Source: CAVQWH01 sp963718685 (GTDB lineage Bacteria; Patescibacteriota; Saccharimonadia; Saccharimonadales; Saccharimonadaceae). Taken from it: 64,000 bases of DNA. Both the position numbers and the translations under genes were made by a program. Numbering within the stretch: the stretch's first letter is position 1; every line of letters starts with the position of its first letter. Shown one piece after another: positions 43,933 to 51,716 of this stretch. Location: assembly GCA_963718685.1 (NCBI GenBank), contig OY970356.1, positions 372,001 through 436,000 of the forward strand, in the 5' to 3' direction. The notes below the pieces were generated by a model that saw nothing but the letters and a program-made list of their open reading frames with translations, did no database searches and had not been told where the DNA came from.

Positions 43933-44021
43933 TATCTATGTTTGACTTTTATGTTTATTGTGTTAATATATAAATATTGTTAATCTTTGCAGGTTGGCAC
44001 GAACCCTTCAGAAAGAGAGAG

Positions 44022-44156
44022 ATGATGATCTTCAATGCCCCCGCTGACAACGAGGAGCGAGCAAGCTGCCTACGTCTAGCGATCCTCTGGTGCGTCGTTG
44101 TCGCGGCCTTTGTAGTCGTGTTATGCGTACTAGTAGCTCTTGGCCTCATAAGGTAG
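44022..44156 (+). CDS. Small single-pass membrane protein (44 aa)
   Basis: MMIFNAPADNEERASCLRL is followed by a hydrophobic helix rich in Val, Leu and Cys, ending GLIR. It starts after AGAAAGAGAGAG, nearly identical to the leader of the next gene (44202), so the two genes seem to share translation signals and a transcript. GC-rich codons like copy A. A possible promoter is TTGACT (43942-43947) with TAATAT (43964-43969). Family unknown. Confidence 0.6.
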   Translation: MMIFNAPADNEERASCLRLAILWCVVVAAFVVVLCVLVALGLIR

Positions 44157-44201
44157 GTCAAATTCCTCGGGCTCTGTGTTTATACCAGAAAGAGAGATGA
44201 G

Positions 44202-44693
44202 ATGACTCGCGATAATCAATCCCCACCGAGCGAGCAAGGAGGAGGCGCAGCAGTCCTAATGGCTATCCTGATCCTCTTCATGTGCGGTGTAGTTGTATGG
44301 ATCGCTTTGAACGGTGAAGAAGACAAGCCAGATCCTAATTCGGCGCCCTACAAGGGAAAAGTAGGCTTCAAATACATAGGACCAGGCGTTCACGCCGGAA
44401 AGAAAGTCCAGCTGTGCGCCACGGCGCCGAGCGGAGAAGTCCGCGCCAAGGTGAGATTCAAACCCAAGCACGGGGAAGTCTCCCGCCGATACGGCGGTCA
44501 CTCCTCCAGCGAGGGAGGTTTCGAACTTCCTCCTGAAAGCGGCTGCATGTATTACACGGCGCCCATACTCAAAGGCAGCAAAGTGAAGTTCGACGTGATC
44601 GAACTGAAGGTAGAAGGCGAAAAGGTTGCAGAAGTGAACCTGCCTATCTACCCGAAGAAATTCGGTCCAACTCCACCCAGCATCACCTCTTAG
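44202..44693 (+). CDS. Membrane-anchored extracytoplasmic protein, unknown
   Basis: 163 aa. One hydrophobic helix at about residues 16-36 (AAVLMAILILFMCGVVVWIAL), then about 125 residues probably outside the membrane with a beta-rich pattern (KVQLCATAPSGEVRAKVRFK; two Cys near 67 and 110 could form a disulfide). It uses GC-rich codons like its neighbours. AGAAAGAGAG precedes the start as in 44022. It is followed by a strong terminator. No homologue recognised. Confidence 0.65.
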   Translation: MTRDNQSPPSEQGGGAAVLMAILILFMCGVVVWIALNGEEDKPDPNSAPYKGKVGFKYIGPGVHAGKKVQLCATAPSGEVRAKVRFKPKHGEVSRRYGGHSSSEGGFELPPESGCMYYTAPILKGSKVKFDVIELKVEGEKVAEVNLPIYPKKFGPTPPSITS

Positions 44694-44718
44694 AAGGTTC
44701 CCCCGGAACCGCTGAAGA

Positions 44719-44751
44719 CCCCCGGTCTTGGCGGCCGGGGGTTTTCTTTTT
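44719..44751 (+). terminator. Intrinsic terminator
   Basis: CCCCCGG (44719-44725) / CCGGGGG (44735-44741) followed by TTTTCTTTTT. Confidence 0.92.
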
Positions 44752-44772
44752 AGATAATTCACTACCTATATA

Positions 44773-44801
44773 TTGACTTTTGTACAGAAATAACATATTG
44801 T
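44773..44801 (+). promoter_or_regulatory. Promoter of the terpenoid-synthase-like gene
   Basis: TTGACT at 44773-44778, 17 bp, TATTGT at 44796-44801. Start near 44808, 8 nt before the ATG at 44816. Confidence 0.65.
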
Positions 44802-44815
44802 ATGTTTTATATAAT

Positions 44816-45757
44816 ATGTCTGTTGCATTTGAAATGGCGAGAATCGTTAGAGATGTTCGCAAAACCCAACTACCCGAACTGTCTAGAAGCGTCACGAGTG
44901 ACGAATTAGACTCCTTAGGCAAACATAGAAACCGACGAAACCTCGGAGCACTTGCCATTATTGCTCAACGAATGTATGGCCTATTGCCTGAAAATAGTAG
45001 ACACGAACAAAATAGTAAAACAATTCAAAACGCATATGCCAATTGGTTAGTTGCTGCCTCGATTCTTGATGATATAATTGATAATCCTAAAACCACTCAA
45101 GACCAAAAAGTAGAGTACTTACTGCTAGGAATAGAAGCTTTTATAGCAGAAGAAATGCCAAAGGACGAAGAAGATCTAGATACTGCTTTATCGATATCTT
45201 TGCGACTATTCCAACATGCAGGAAGCCTTCTATCTAAGGAATCTTATAACGAAGAAAGTGTGGCGGTTCTCAGTAGACATATGCAAAGACTTTGTAGTCA
45301 CTTAATACAACAAGATTACGCCTTAGAACATTCAGAGCAACAAGTAATTGCTTCTGAAGTGGGCGGAATGTGTTTTGCTGCTCCAATAGTTTTCGCAGAA
45401 GCTCTTCAGGGCGAAGAATATAAAGAAGAAATTGCCACTTCTTTTATTCTTGGCGCATGGGCTCAGAAACTAGATAATCTTAGAGATATAGAAAGCGATT
45501 TAAGAGATGGGGAGATAACAGCAGAGGTACTAAAAGTTAGACAAGGTGAAAGTAGGTCTGAAGTATTCTTTTCTTCATTAAAAAATGCTATACAAGATTT
45601 TAAGCATGGTCTTCAGGGAGTTGACGAACATCACAAGCAAACCATATTAGCAATGGCAAATTTGATTTTAGTAAGATACATGCTAATCCACCCAGTAAAA
45701 TCTATCTTAAAACACGGAAAGCTGTATCCTCCCGGCAAGTCTGACTCTCCGCTCTAA
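44816..45757 (+). CDS. All-helical protein with isoprenoid-synthase-like Asp motifs
   Basis: 313 aa from ATG 44816, since an earlier GTG/ATG would precede the predicted transcript start. Almost wholly helical. VAASILDDIIDNPKT (about 86) resembles the first Asp-rich motif of type I isoprenoid synthases. QKLDNLRDIESDLRDGEI (about 218) resembles the second. Members condense or cyclise prenyl diphosphates, or make phytoene/squalene. Spacing and fold look right, but key lysines are not evident, so function is tentative. Codon use is AT-richer than the preceding genes. Confidence 0.55.
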   Translation: MSVAFEMARIVRDVRKTQLPELSRSVTSDELDSLGKHRNRRNLGALAIIAQRMYGLLPENSRHEQNSKTIQNAYANWLVAASILDDIIDNPKTTQDQKVEYLLLGIEAFIAEEMPKDEEDLDTALSISLRLFQHAGSLLSKESYNEESVAVLSRHMQRLCSHLIQQDYALEHSEQQVIASEVGGMCFAAPIVFAEALQGEEYKEEIATSFILGAWAQKLDNLRDIESDLRDGEITAEVLKVRQGESRSEVFFSSLKNAIQDFKHGLQGVDEHHKQTILAMANLILVRYMLIHPVKSILKHGKLYPPGKSDSPL

Positions 45758-45799
45758 ACCTAGTTTTGCGTGCTCACGTCGGTGTGATAGGGTTGAAAT

Positions 45800-46663
45800 A
45801 TGAGCTTTACGGAAGATACAAATATACTTGAGCAAGCATTCAGTAATCCGCTGGCGCAAATAGCGCTTACCGTGCTAGCAGTCATTATTTTGCAATTTAT
45901 CGCTCACTCAACAATCGATCGGATAGTCAGACGCGCTGTTCGCAGCCACAAATATAACAATCCTTTAGACGAGCAAAAGCGTGAAGAAACTCTGGCCAAC
46001 ATCTTCCGCACAGCTACAACAGTAACTTTATACGCCATCGGTTTAACCGTCATTTTATGGCAACTCCATGTCAACGTTTCGGCTCTTTTAACAGGCGCCG
46101 GCTTGATCGGTGTAGTAGTTGGTCTGGGCGCACAAAGCACTATTAAAGATTATGTGGCAGGAATATTCATAATTTTAGAAAACCAATACCGCGTGCAAGA
46201 CATCGTGACGCTCCGGGCTGACGGCCAAGATGTTTCGGGCTACGTGGAAGAAATCACCATTCGTATCACCAAACTGCGAGATTTAGACGGCAAATTGCAC
46301 ATTGTGCGCAACGGCCTGTCCACGGTTATCACCAACATGACTTTCCAATACGCCAACGTAAACCTTAATATAGGCATCGCTTACGAGGCAGACATCGACA
46401 AAATAGAAAAGGTGATGAATGAAGTCGGCCAAGCAATGGCTAAAGATAAGAAATGGGAAGAGCGCATCATAGAACCAATCCAATTCTTCCGCCTGGAAGA
46501 TTTCGGCGACTCTTCAATCACAATCAAGGCACTCGGCAAAGTAGAGCCGGCCATGCAGTGGGATGTAGCCAGCGAATATCGGCGCAGGCTGAAGAAAGCT
46601 TTTGACAAAAGCGGCATCAACATTCCGTTCCCACAAATCGTGGTTCATAAAGCTAACAACTAA
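45800..46663 (+). CDS. MscS-family mechanosensitive channel
   Basis: 287 aa. Helices at about 18-38, 65-90 and 95-125. The pore helix VSALLTGAGLIGVVVGLGAQSTIKDYVAGIFIILENQYRVQDIV (split near 90-133) is the MscS hallmark. Then the beta domain (GYVEEITIRITKLRDLDGKLHIVRNG) and the C-terminal alpha/beta domain. It relieves turgor on hypo-osmotic shock. Convergent with the reverse transcriptase, only 5 nt apart. Confidence 0.94.
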   Translation: MSFTEDTNILEQAFSNPLAQIALTVLAVIILQFIAHSTIDRIVRRAVRSHKYNNPLDEQKREETLANIFRTATTVTLYAIGLTVILWQLHVNVSALLTGAGLIGVVVGLGAQSTIKDYVAGIFIILENQYRVQDIVTLRADGQDVSGYVEEITIRITKLRDLDGKLHIVRNGLSTVITNMTFQYANVNLNIGIAYEADIDKIEKVMNEVGQAMAKDKKWEERIIEPIQFFRLEDFGDSSITIKALGKVEPAMQWDVASEYRRRLKKAFDKSGINIPFPQIVVHKANN

Positions 46664-46668
46664 GCTGA

Positions 46669-47646
46669 CTACTCGCCAAATAGCGCAAGCTGAGACCCAG
46701 CTTCAACGGTCTGCTGACAGCCCACTTTGCCTAGCACTTGCTGATATTTCCTGTCTAGCTGGCGAATAGTTGGGGTTTCTCCGTCGGTCATCTGATGGAG
46801 CGCTCCATTGTAGCCATGCAATCTTCCGGTTTCTTCTTCCGTAAGCGATAATCCGTTTTCAAGCTTAGCCAGCAAGTCATCCATTAATGTCTGGTAAGTT
46901 TCATGCAGCCCGGGGCCAGCAGCTATTCTTCTATTAGGGTAAATCGAAATACCGGTGATAGTGACCGGGCCGTTTTGTAGGCTGTGGACCTTGCTTTTGG
47001 CGTGGTTGATTCTCATTCCCGATGCGCCCTCAACGAGGCTATTGATTTTCTGGCGCCTTTTACGGCCAACAGGTTGTTCGGATGAAAAAGTCAGATCGTC
47101 AAGATACCGCGTATAGGTAATGTCCCTGCTCGCACAATGCTCAGCTAATTTCTGGTCCATGGCTATGCAATATAAATTAAACAAAAACGGTGAGCATGGC
47201 GCGCCCAGCGGTAAGCCTGGAGCTTCGGGAGTTGTGGCAGATTCACGAATAAAAGACTCTATCTCGCCGTGGTACATTTCAGGAATTGCCAAAATCTTAA
47301 ACGGCGCTAGGTCATCATCACGCCTTCTTCCGATTATTTCCAGGTTAGTGATTATCTTAATCAGCTCGTCTATATCAACATTTTGGAAGGCATCTTTTAG
47401 ATCAACCATATAAAAATGGTCACTTTGTCTGTGCGGTTCAACGTTATCTAGCAATTTGCTGCCCGGAATCGATCCGGTTACGTATAGCGGAATAGGGATG
47501 GCGAATGAATAAAGTAGGCGAAGCATCCTGTCGTGCTGCCGGCGTGTTTCTTTGTTAGGAACCCAAAGACGACGCAACTTTGAAGAGCCGTCAGGTTTTT
47601 CCTGACGATAAGTCTGGGGAGCAAATTTTTCGCCTGGGTTTGTCAT
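46669..47646 (-). CDS. Retron-type reverse transcriptase
   Basis: 325 aa, a typical retron RT length with no fused effector. Motifs: DGSSKLRRLWVPN (RT0/1), NVEPH about 88 (variant of the retron NAxxH motif X), MVDLKDAFQNV (about 99, first catalytic Asp), LPLGAPCSPFLFNL (about 164), YTRYLDDLTFSS (about 190, YxDD as YLDD) and NGPVTITGISI (about 235, in the place of the retron VTG motif Y). No maturase X or HNH domain, which argues against group II introns. Directly upstream on the same strand lies a structured RNA with terminal inverted repeats. Weak ribosome site. Confidence 0.9.
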   Translation of the reverse strand: MTNPGEKFAPQTYRQEKPDGSSKLRRLWVPNKETRRQHDRMLRLLYSFAIPIPLYVTGSIPGSKLLDNVEPHRQSDHFYMVDLKDAFQNVDIDELIKIITNLEIIGRRRDDDLAPFKILAIPEMYHGEIESFIRESATTPEAPGLPLGAPCSPFLFNLYCIAMDQKLAEHCASRDITYTRYLDDLTFSSEQPVGRKRRQKINSLVEGASGMRINHAKSKVHSLQNGPVTITGISIYPNRRIAAGPGLHETYQTLMDDLLAKLENGLSLTEEETGRLHGYNGALHQMTDGETPTIRQLDRKYQQVLGKVGCQQTVEAGSQLALFGE

Positions 47647-47660
47647 ACTTTAGAGAAAAG

Positions 47661-47697
47661 CGCCTGGCTGTATAGAATAAATCTATCAGCCAGGCTG
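47661..47697 (-). terminator. Hairpin between retron RNA and RT gene
   Basis: GCCTGGCTG and CAGCCAGGC form a 9-bp stem extended by ATAGA/TCTAT, followed on the minus strand by GCTTTTCT. It could partly terminate the retron RNA before the RT gene. Confidence 0.55.
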
Positions 47698-47711
47698 GGG
47701 GGAGAAGACCC

Positions 47712-48004
47712 GGGCGGGAAAGGCTCTAACTACTTTTTCTTGGATCTTCTCTTCGCCCGCTCGACTATGGTCGAGCGGAAGTAGCACAACTTCGGTTCGA
47801 GCTACTTGCGCAGAAGGCCTGGAGTGATCGAGCATCGGATGCTCAGCGAGCTTCGCAAAACGTAGCGTGAAACGCTACGGCTGACGACCTCGCCAAGAAC
47901 CTGTCTCGACGTCCTCGAGAGCCTGCTGCTCCACATAATTGAGAGACCTACTGATGTAGATCCTCGGTATCTGGCGTTAGCCAGTCAAGCAACCTTTCCC
48001 GCCC
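47712..48004 (-). ncRNA. Candidate retron msr-msd RNA (~293 nt)
   Basis: On the minus strand the RNA starts GGGCGGGAAAGG (48004-47993) and ends CCTTTCCCGCCC (47723-47712), a perfect 12-bp pair equivalent to retron a1/a2. In between there is no ORF, but there are at least seven hairpins. Three short ones come first (CTGGC/GCCAG, GATCTAC/GTAGGTC, TCTCGA/TCGAGA), as in an msr. Larger ones follow (CGTAGCGT/ACGCTACG, GAGCAT/ATGCTC, AAGTAGC/GCTACTT, CGCTCGAC/GTCGAGCG), as in an msd. It lies 65 nt upstream of the RT on the same strand, the standard retron order. The branching G cannot be fixed by eye. Confidence 0.82.
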
Positions 48005-48015
48005 TTATTAGATAT

Positions 48016-48043
48016 TTTATAATAACCAACTCTACTGTGGCAA
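48016..48043 (-). promoter_or_regulatory. Promoter of the retron RNA
   Basis: Minus strand TTGCCA (48043-48038), 16 bp, TATAAA (48021-48016). Start predicted near 48009, about 5 nt before the a1 repeat. Confidence 0.65.
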
Positions 48044-48047
48044 TCTT

Positions 48048-49163
48048 TTAAACTAAGACCTTGTTCCTGGCATCCAGCACTAACATGCCAATCATCACTG
48101 CTATCAGGCCGTAGATAAAGTTAAAATCAACTGCAGCCAACTTGGCCATGGCAACCACCAGGCTGGCCGCAAACACGCTAGGGAACACTAAGCCGCCTCG
48201 ATAACCGCTTGTTTGAGACCAACTAATAGCCAGTAACTTGATTATCAAAAGCCAAGCTAAACCTAAGATTCCTAATTCTGCCGATTGCTTAACCATCGGA
48301 ACTATAGATTCATTACCCGTAAATTGCACCAGCGGCCCGCCTAGTAAATAAAGTAGAGACAGCACTAAACCTGCCGCGCCGCCCTTTAGCCACCATTGCT
48401 TTTTTCTTACAGTTTTAGCAACTAATTCACTCGCAATATAAGTAAACTTCAAAAGGTATGACATCAGGCAGCCTGCTATAAATAAAACTGCCAATATAAG
48501 CAAAGTCCTAACGTCCAGTGCCCACGAATATTCAGGCGTTTTTACGTAAGATGAGTTGCCCAGCAACTTAAGAGTCAGAGCCGAACCGCCGGATGCCAAA
48601 ACTGCCAAAGCTATCAGTTTAATATCGATCCGAACACTAAACCGCCTTTTAATTAAAATAAGAGACATCAGCCCCACTAAAAACGAATTAAAAAACGCCG
48701 TAAACAGGGCTATAAAACCGGCGACGGCAAAAAGTTTGTTGGCTGGTTTTTTGTTTCCGGCAAAATTGGCTCCTATGTAACCGCCAATAATTATAGAAGC
48801 AGGAACTAAAATTGCTTCCGGCCCAAGCGAAGCTCCGGCAACAAGCGACAAAAAGCCGATAGCTAAAACCTTTATAAAATTTAAACCAGTGGGCGACGGA
48901 GCGTCACCCAGGCCATGCTCGGTCTTTTTCTCTGACTTTGGGTCAAGCAAATGTCGCACTCCAAAATATAGTAAAGTTAGAGCCAGACATAACGGCAAAA
49001 CTAAAAAGCGGTATTTTTCGGTTTGAAATAAATCACTCCAAATATATGAAGTAGAGTGATGTACGGCATATTCAAAGCAAAGGTAGGTAATAGCCACGCC
49101 GACTCCGACGACTATCACCAGAAGTGATAATCTTAGATTTTTAATAAATTGAGCGTTTAACAT
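48048..49163 (-). CDS. Divergent ClC-family ion channel/antiporter (YfeO-like)
   Basis: 371 aa with about ten hydrophobic helices. FLSLVAGASLGPEAILVPASIIIGGYIG (about 98-125) sits where ClC proteins have the GxEGP selectivity loop, here as SLGPEA. SGYRGGLVFPSVFAASL (about 320-336) matches the GxFxP loop. No CBS domain. It conducts or exchanges anions, identity unknown. It lies upstream of and in the same direction as the retron. Confidence 0.82.
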   Translation of the reverse strand: MLNAQFIKNLRLSLLVIVVGVGVAITYLCFEYAVHHSTSYIWSDLFQTEKYRFLVLPLCLALTLLYFGVRHLLDPKSEKKTEHGLGDAPSPTGLNFIKVLAIGFLSLVAGASLGPEAILVPASIIIGGYIGANFAGNKKPANKLFAVAGFIALFTAFFNSFLVGLMSLILIKRRFSVRIDIKLIALAVLASGGSALTLKLLGNSSYVKTPEYSWALDVRTLLILAVLFIAGCLMSYLLKFTYIASELVAKTVRKKQWWLKGGAAGLVLSLLYLLGGPLVQFTGNESIVPMVKQSAELGILGLAWLLIIKLLAISWSQTSGYRGGLVFPSVFAASLVVAMAKLAAVDFNFIYGLIAVMIGMLVLDARNKVLV

Positions 49164-49232
49164 AATTAAAGAAGTTTTATCTTGCTTTTAATATATCACC
49201 ATTTGCTTAAAGTTATCTGATATTATTAAAGT

Positions 49233-50099
49233 GTGGATAAAACCCGTTCACAGAGTCAGCTATATAAATACGGCTCAGTAGCATTGCTAGTAGCAGCCGC
49301 TATCTTTCTATTTTTTGCCCAGTCAGCCTACTGGATAAACCATACTATATTTAACCAAGAGAATTTTTCGCGCACTACAACCAAATCTTTGTTATCAGAA
49401 CCAAGTCGAAATGCCATAGCCACGTCAATAGTCAACAAATCTCTTAGCGACAAACCTTTGGCAGAACAGGTGGTAGGCGAAAGAGCCGTGCCACTGATAA
49501 GTGGTTTGCTTGGCAGCGACTTAAGCAACCAAATTGTCTCATCCTTAAGCAGTAAAACATACGCTTACATCACGTCGCCAAATCGCCAAGAAATTAAACT
49601 CGACCTCACGGCCGTTAAAGATCCGCTTACTGAAATTATTTCAGTGGCTCAACAAAATGGCAAACTAGAGTCTATTGATAAAGACAAAATACCAGACACG
49701 GTCATTTTGGTGCGCGAGAATTCATTTCCAAATTTTTCCAGCTTCATCCAGACTATGTTATGGATAGCGCCTTTGCTGTGGCTGGGCACTATAACTTTGT
49801 TTAGTTTATATATCTACATAGGCAGAAAAGAGTATGTTCGGCGCGTTTATTTCGTCGGCCTGAGCATAGCCATAGTTGCAATTTTAGGGTTACTGACCAG
49901 CCCGTTCATACCGCCGCCAATCGCCGCGGCACTACCAAATATCGAGCTAAGGCCAGTGGCACAAAGCCTTACTTCAGGTTTCTTAGCGTCGTTTAATACT
50001 CAGATGTACTACATGCTTGGTTTCGTAATAGTGGCTTTAGGAATTTTCCATCAAAGGTTAAAGATTTTGTCGTTCTTGAAAGATAAAGCATCTAAATAA
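49233..50099 (+). CDS. Membrane protein of unknown function
   Basis: 288 aa from GTG 49233, 6 nt after TATTAT (49221-49226), a leaderless start. Hydrophobic helices at about 14-32, 170-190, 207-230 and 262-280. A ~130-residue extracytoplasmic domain between the first two has NQENFSRTTTKSLLSEPSRNAIATSIVNK. No recognised domain. Followed by the convergent 50105 gene after 5 nt. Confidence 0.65.
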   Translation: MDKTRSQSQLYKYGSVALLVAAAIFLFFAQSAYWINHTIFNQENFSRTTTKSLLSEPSRNAIATSIVNKSLSDKPLAEQVVGERAVPLISGLLGSDLSNQIVSSLSSKTYAYITSPNRQEIKLDLTAVKDPLTEIISVAQQNGKLESIDKDKIPDTVILVRENSFPNFSSFIQTMLWIAPLLWLGTITLFSLYIYIGRKEYVRRVYFVGLSIAIVAILGLLTSPFIPPPIAAALPNIELRPVAQSLTSGFLASFNTQMYYMLGFVIVALGIFHQRLKILSFLKDKASK

Positions 50100-50104
50100 T
50101 CTGG

Positions 50105-50503
50105 CTAATTTTTTAGATACCGAGAGAGCGGAGCAGTGATATCACCGTATTTTTCGTAACGAATAACTTGCGTGGCGATGCCATTAAAAAAGTTTTTATA
50201 GCTAACGTCGTTTTTGGCAATCACAAAAATTGGCAACCCAAGTGCATAGGCAATTCCTGCTTCAACTACACGTCCGTCGCTAGGGGAATCTGAAACGTCT
50301 ATTAAAAGTGCGTCGCATTTCTGAATCTCTAGCTTCGAGCGTTCCCACAAATCTTTTGGATCGTTAAAAGTTTTTTGATAGTTTTCAACATCGCGTATAA
50401 AGCAAAAATCTTCCATACCTGCAGCTTCTACTGCAGCACAAAGCTCTTCAATCTCAGGTTTATTTTCTTGGCCTTTAAAGCGAGCTGTTATATACAGTCT
50501 CAT
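50105..50503 (-). CDS. Nucleoside 2-deoxyribosyltransferase-like protein
   Basis: 132 aa. LYITARFKG (N-terminal strand), CDALLIDVSDSPSDGRVVEAGIAYALGLPIFVIAKND (about 64-101) matches the family's D...DGR..E.GIA signature, with catalytic-type Glu in VVEAGIA. It would cleave or transfer the N-glycosidic bond of deoxynucleosides. Similar folds occur as effectors in some defence systems. AAAGGA site before ATG. Cotranscribed with the next gene, 4 nt apart. Confidence 0.75.
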   Translation of the reverse strand: MRLYITARFKGQENKPEIEELCAAVEAAGMEDFCFIRDVENYQKTFNDPKDLWERSKLEIQKCDALLIDVSDSPSDGRVVEAGIAYALGLPIFVIAKNDVSYKNFFNGIATQVIRYEKYGDITAPLSRYLKN

Positions 50504-50507
50504 ATAG

Positions 50508-50999
50508 TTATCCTTTGAGATAAGACTGAAAAACTCTACTCAATGTTTCATAAAAAGTTTTTGAAAATTGCGATATCCACTCAGCCAGCAACGTTCCCTG
50601 TTCAAGCTCGTCTACTTTAACTTGTTTACAAAATCTAATGCAAAAAACTTGAAGATAATTTCTTCCTTCGTCATGCTCTTGAGATAAACTATTCCATACT
50701 TTAATAAACTCAGGATTACGTTCTTTAGACATACGATAGGCAAGCGCACTGTTAAATAAATCCGTATCAATATCAAGTTTTTTAGAATGTAGTACTACAA
50801 ATCTAGCGATTTGATAAGAATATAATCCAATAAAAAAGTCTGCTGCATTTTCTCTATACTTTTTCTTATATTTAAGCAGCTGTATTGTGCCCTCAATACT
50901 TTTCTCTGTTGACTTAAAAATAAAGAAGGCTAATGCTTGATAAATTTCTTTATTTGCCTCAACTTTTGCGATATGCAAACGATCTTTCTGAGAACTCAT
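50508..50999 (-). CDS. Hypothetical helical protein
   Basis: 163 aa, highly charged and probably all-helical (NKEIYQALAFFIFKSTEKSIEGTIQLLKYKKKYR, split near 16-50). No recognised motif. It lies upstream of the deoxyribosyltransferase-like gene in the same direction, 4 nt apart, so they may work together. AT-rich codon use unlike the core genes. Confidence 0.6.
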   Translation of the reverse strand: MSSQKDRLHIAKVEANKEIYQALAFFIFKSTEKSIEGTIQLLKYKKKYRENAADFFIGLYSYQIARFVVLHSKKLDIDTDLFNSALAYRMSKERNPEFIKVWNSLSQEHDEGRNYLQVFCIRFCKQVKVDELEQGTLLAEWISQFSKTFYETLSRVFQSYLKG

Positions 51000-51110
51000 A
51001 TAAATTACTTTTTAGCTTTTATTTCCTTTATAAACTGATATGGCTGAACGCATAGGTCTAGACTAATGATACACTAAATGGCTCGATTCATTGAGCTATG
51101 TAGCCTAGAT

Positions 51111-51560
51111 TTAATTAACTGTTAGATGTTTGAAATCATCCGATTTTAGATTTGTTTGTTTTAGTATGCCAAATTTCCGTGGCATTAGGTCTTTGCGTAT
51201 CTCAACAACTAATTCTCCAACTGATTTCTCCTTTGCTGTATCAGATAACTCTTGCGAAGTGTGTACTGTTTCTAGAAATGCATATCCTTTTTGAATTACG
51301 CTATCCGGACAATATAACCAGCATTGATTTATCTGATCAAGAAATTCAAATTTCTGCTCCTTATCCTTCGTTTGGGTATAAAACCCGCGAAGATTACTTA
51401 TAAGTGCCAAATAGCGCTCTTCTTTTCTAATGTAGTCATTATGCCGGCGTTTACTTCTTTCATTGAGTAACCACGTAACTGCAGCCACAAAAATCGCAGT
51501 AATAAAAGTTACCACCTCTGAGCTCAATAGTATATTTTTTAGGTTCTCGAAAAATGGCAT
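51111..51560 (-). CDS. Single-pass membrane protein, unknown
   Basis: 149 aa from ATG 51560, chosen because AAAGGAG lies 6 nt upstream; the earlier ATG at 51584 includes that site. One hydrophobic helix (VVTFITAIFVAAVTWLLNE, about 15-34), then a basic helical cytoplasmic domain. AT-rich. It starts right after the 3' end of tRNA-Gln (51585), so it may be the first gene of an element integrated at the tRNA (inference). Confidence 0.6.
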   Translation of the reverse strand: MPFFENLKNILLSSEVVTFITAIFVAAVTWLLNERSKRRHNDYIRKEERYLALISNLRGFYTQTKDKEQKFEFLDQINQCWLYCPDSVIQKGYAFLETVHTSQELSDTAKEKSVGELVVEIRKDLMPRKFGILKQTNLKSDDFKHLTVN

Positions 51561-51584
51561 ACAAGTCTCCTTTGGTATAATCAT

Positions 51585-51659
51585 TGGCTGGGGCGGCAGG
51601 ATTCGAACCTGCGCATGCCGAGACCAAAACCCGGTGCCTTACCACTTGGCTACGCCCCA
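51585..51659 (-). tRNA. tRNA-Gln (anticodon TTG)
   Basis: Minus strand: acceptor TGGGGCG/CGCCCCA, anticodon stem CCGGG/CTCGG with loop TTTTGGT (TTG), T-arm GCAGGTTCGAATCCTGC, and encoded CCA (51585-51587). Confidence 0.94.
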
Positions 51660-51716
51660 ATAAACTGCTTAACGATTATAGCAAATTACCCCAGGCTATC
51701 AACTTAACGGCACCTT

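Noticed and set aside
46669..47646. Reverse transcriptase as part of a diversity-generating retroelement or group II intron
   Set aside because: No template/variable repeat pair or accessory avd gene was seen, and the RT lacks a maturase or HNH domain and an adjacent domain V hairpin. The terminal inverted repeats point to a retron.
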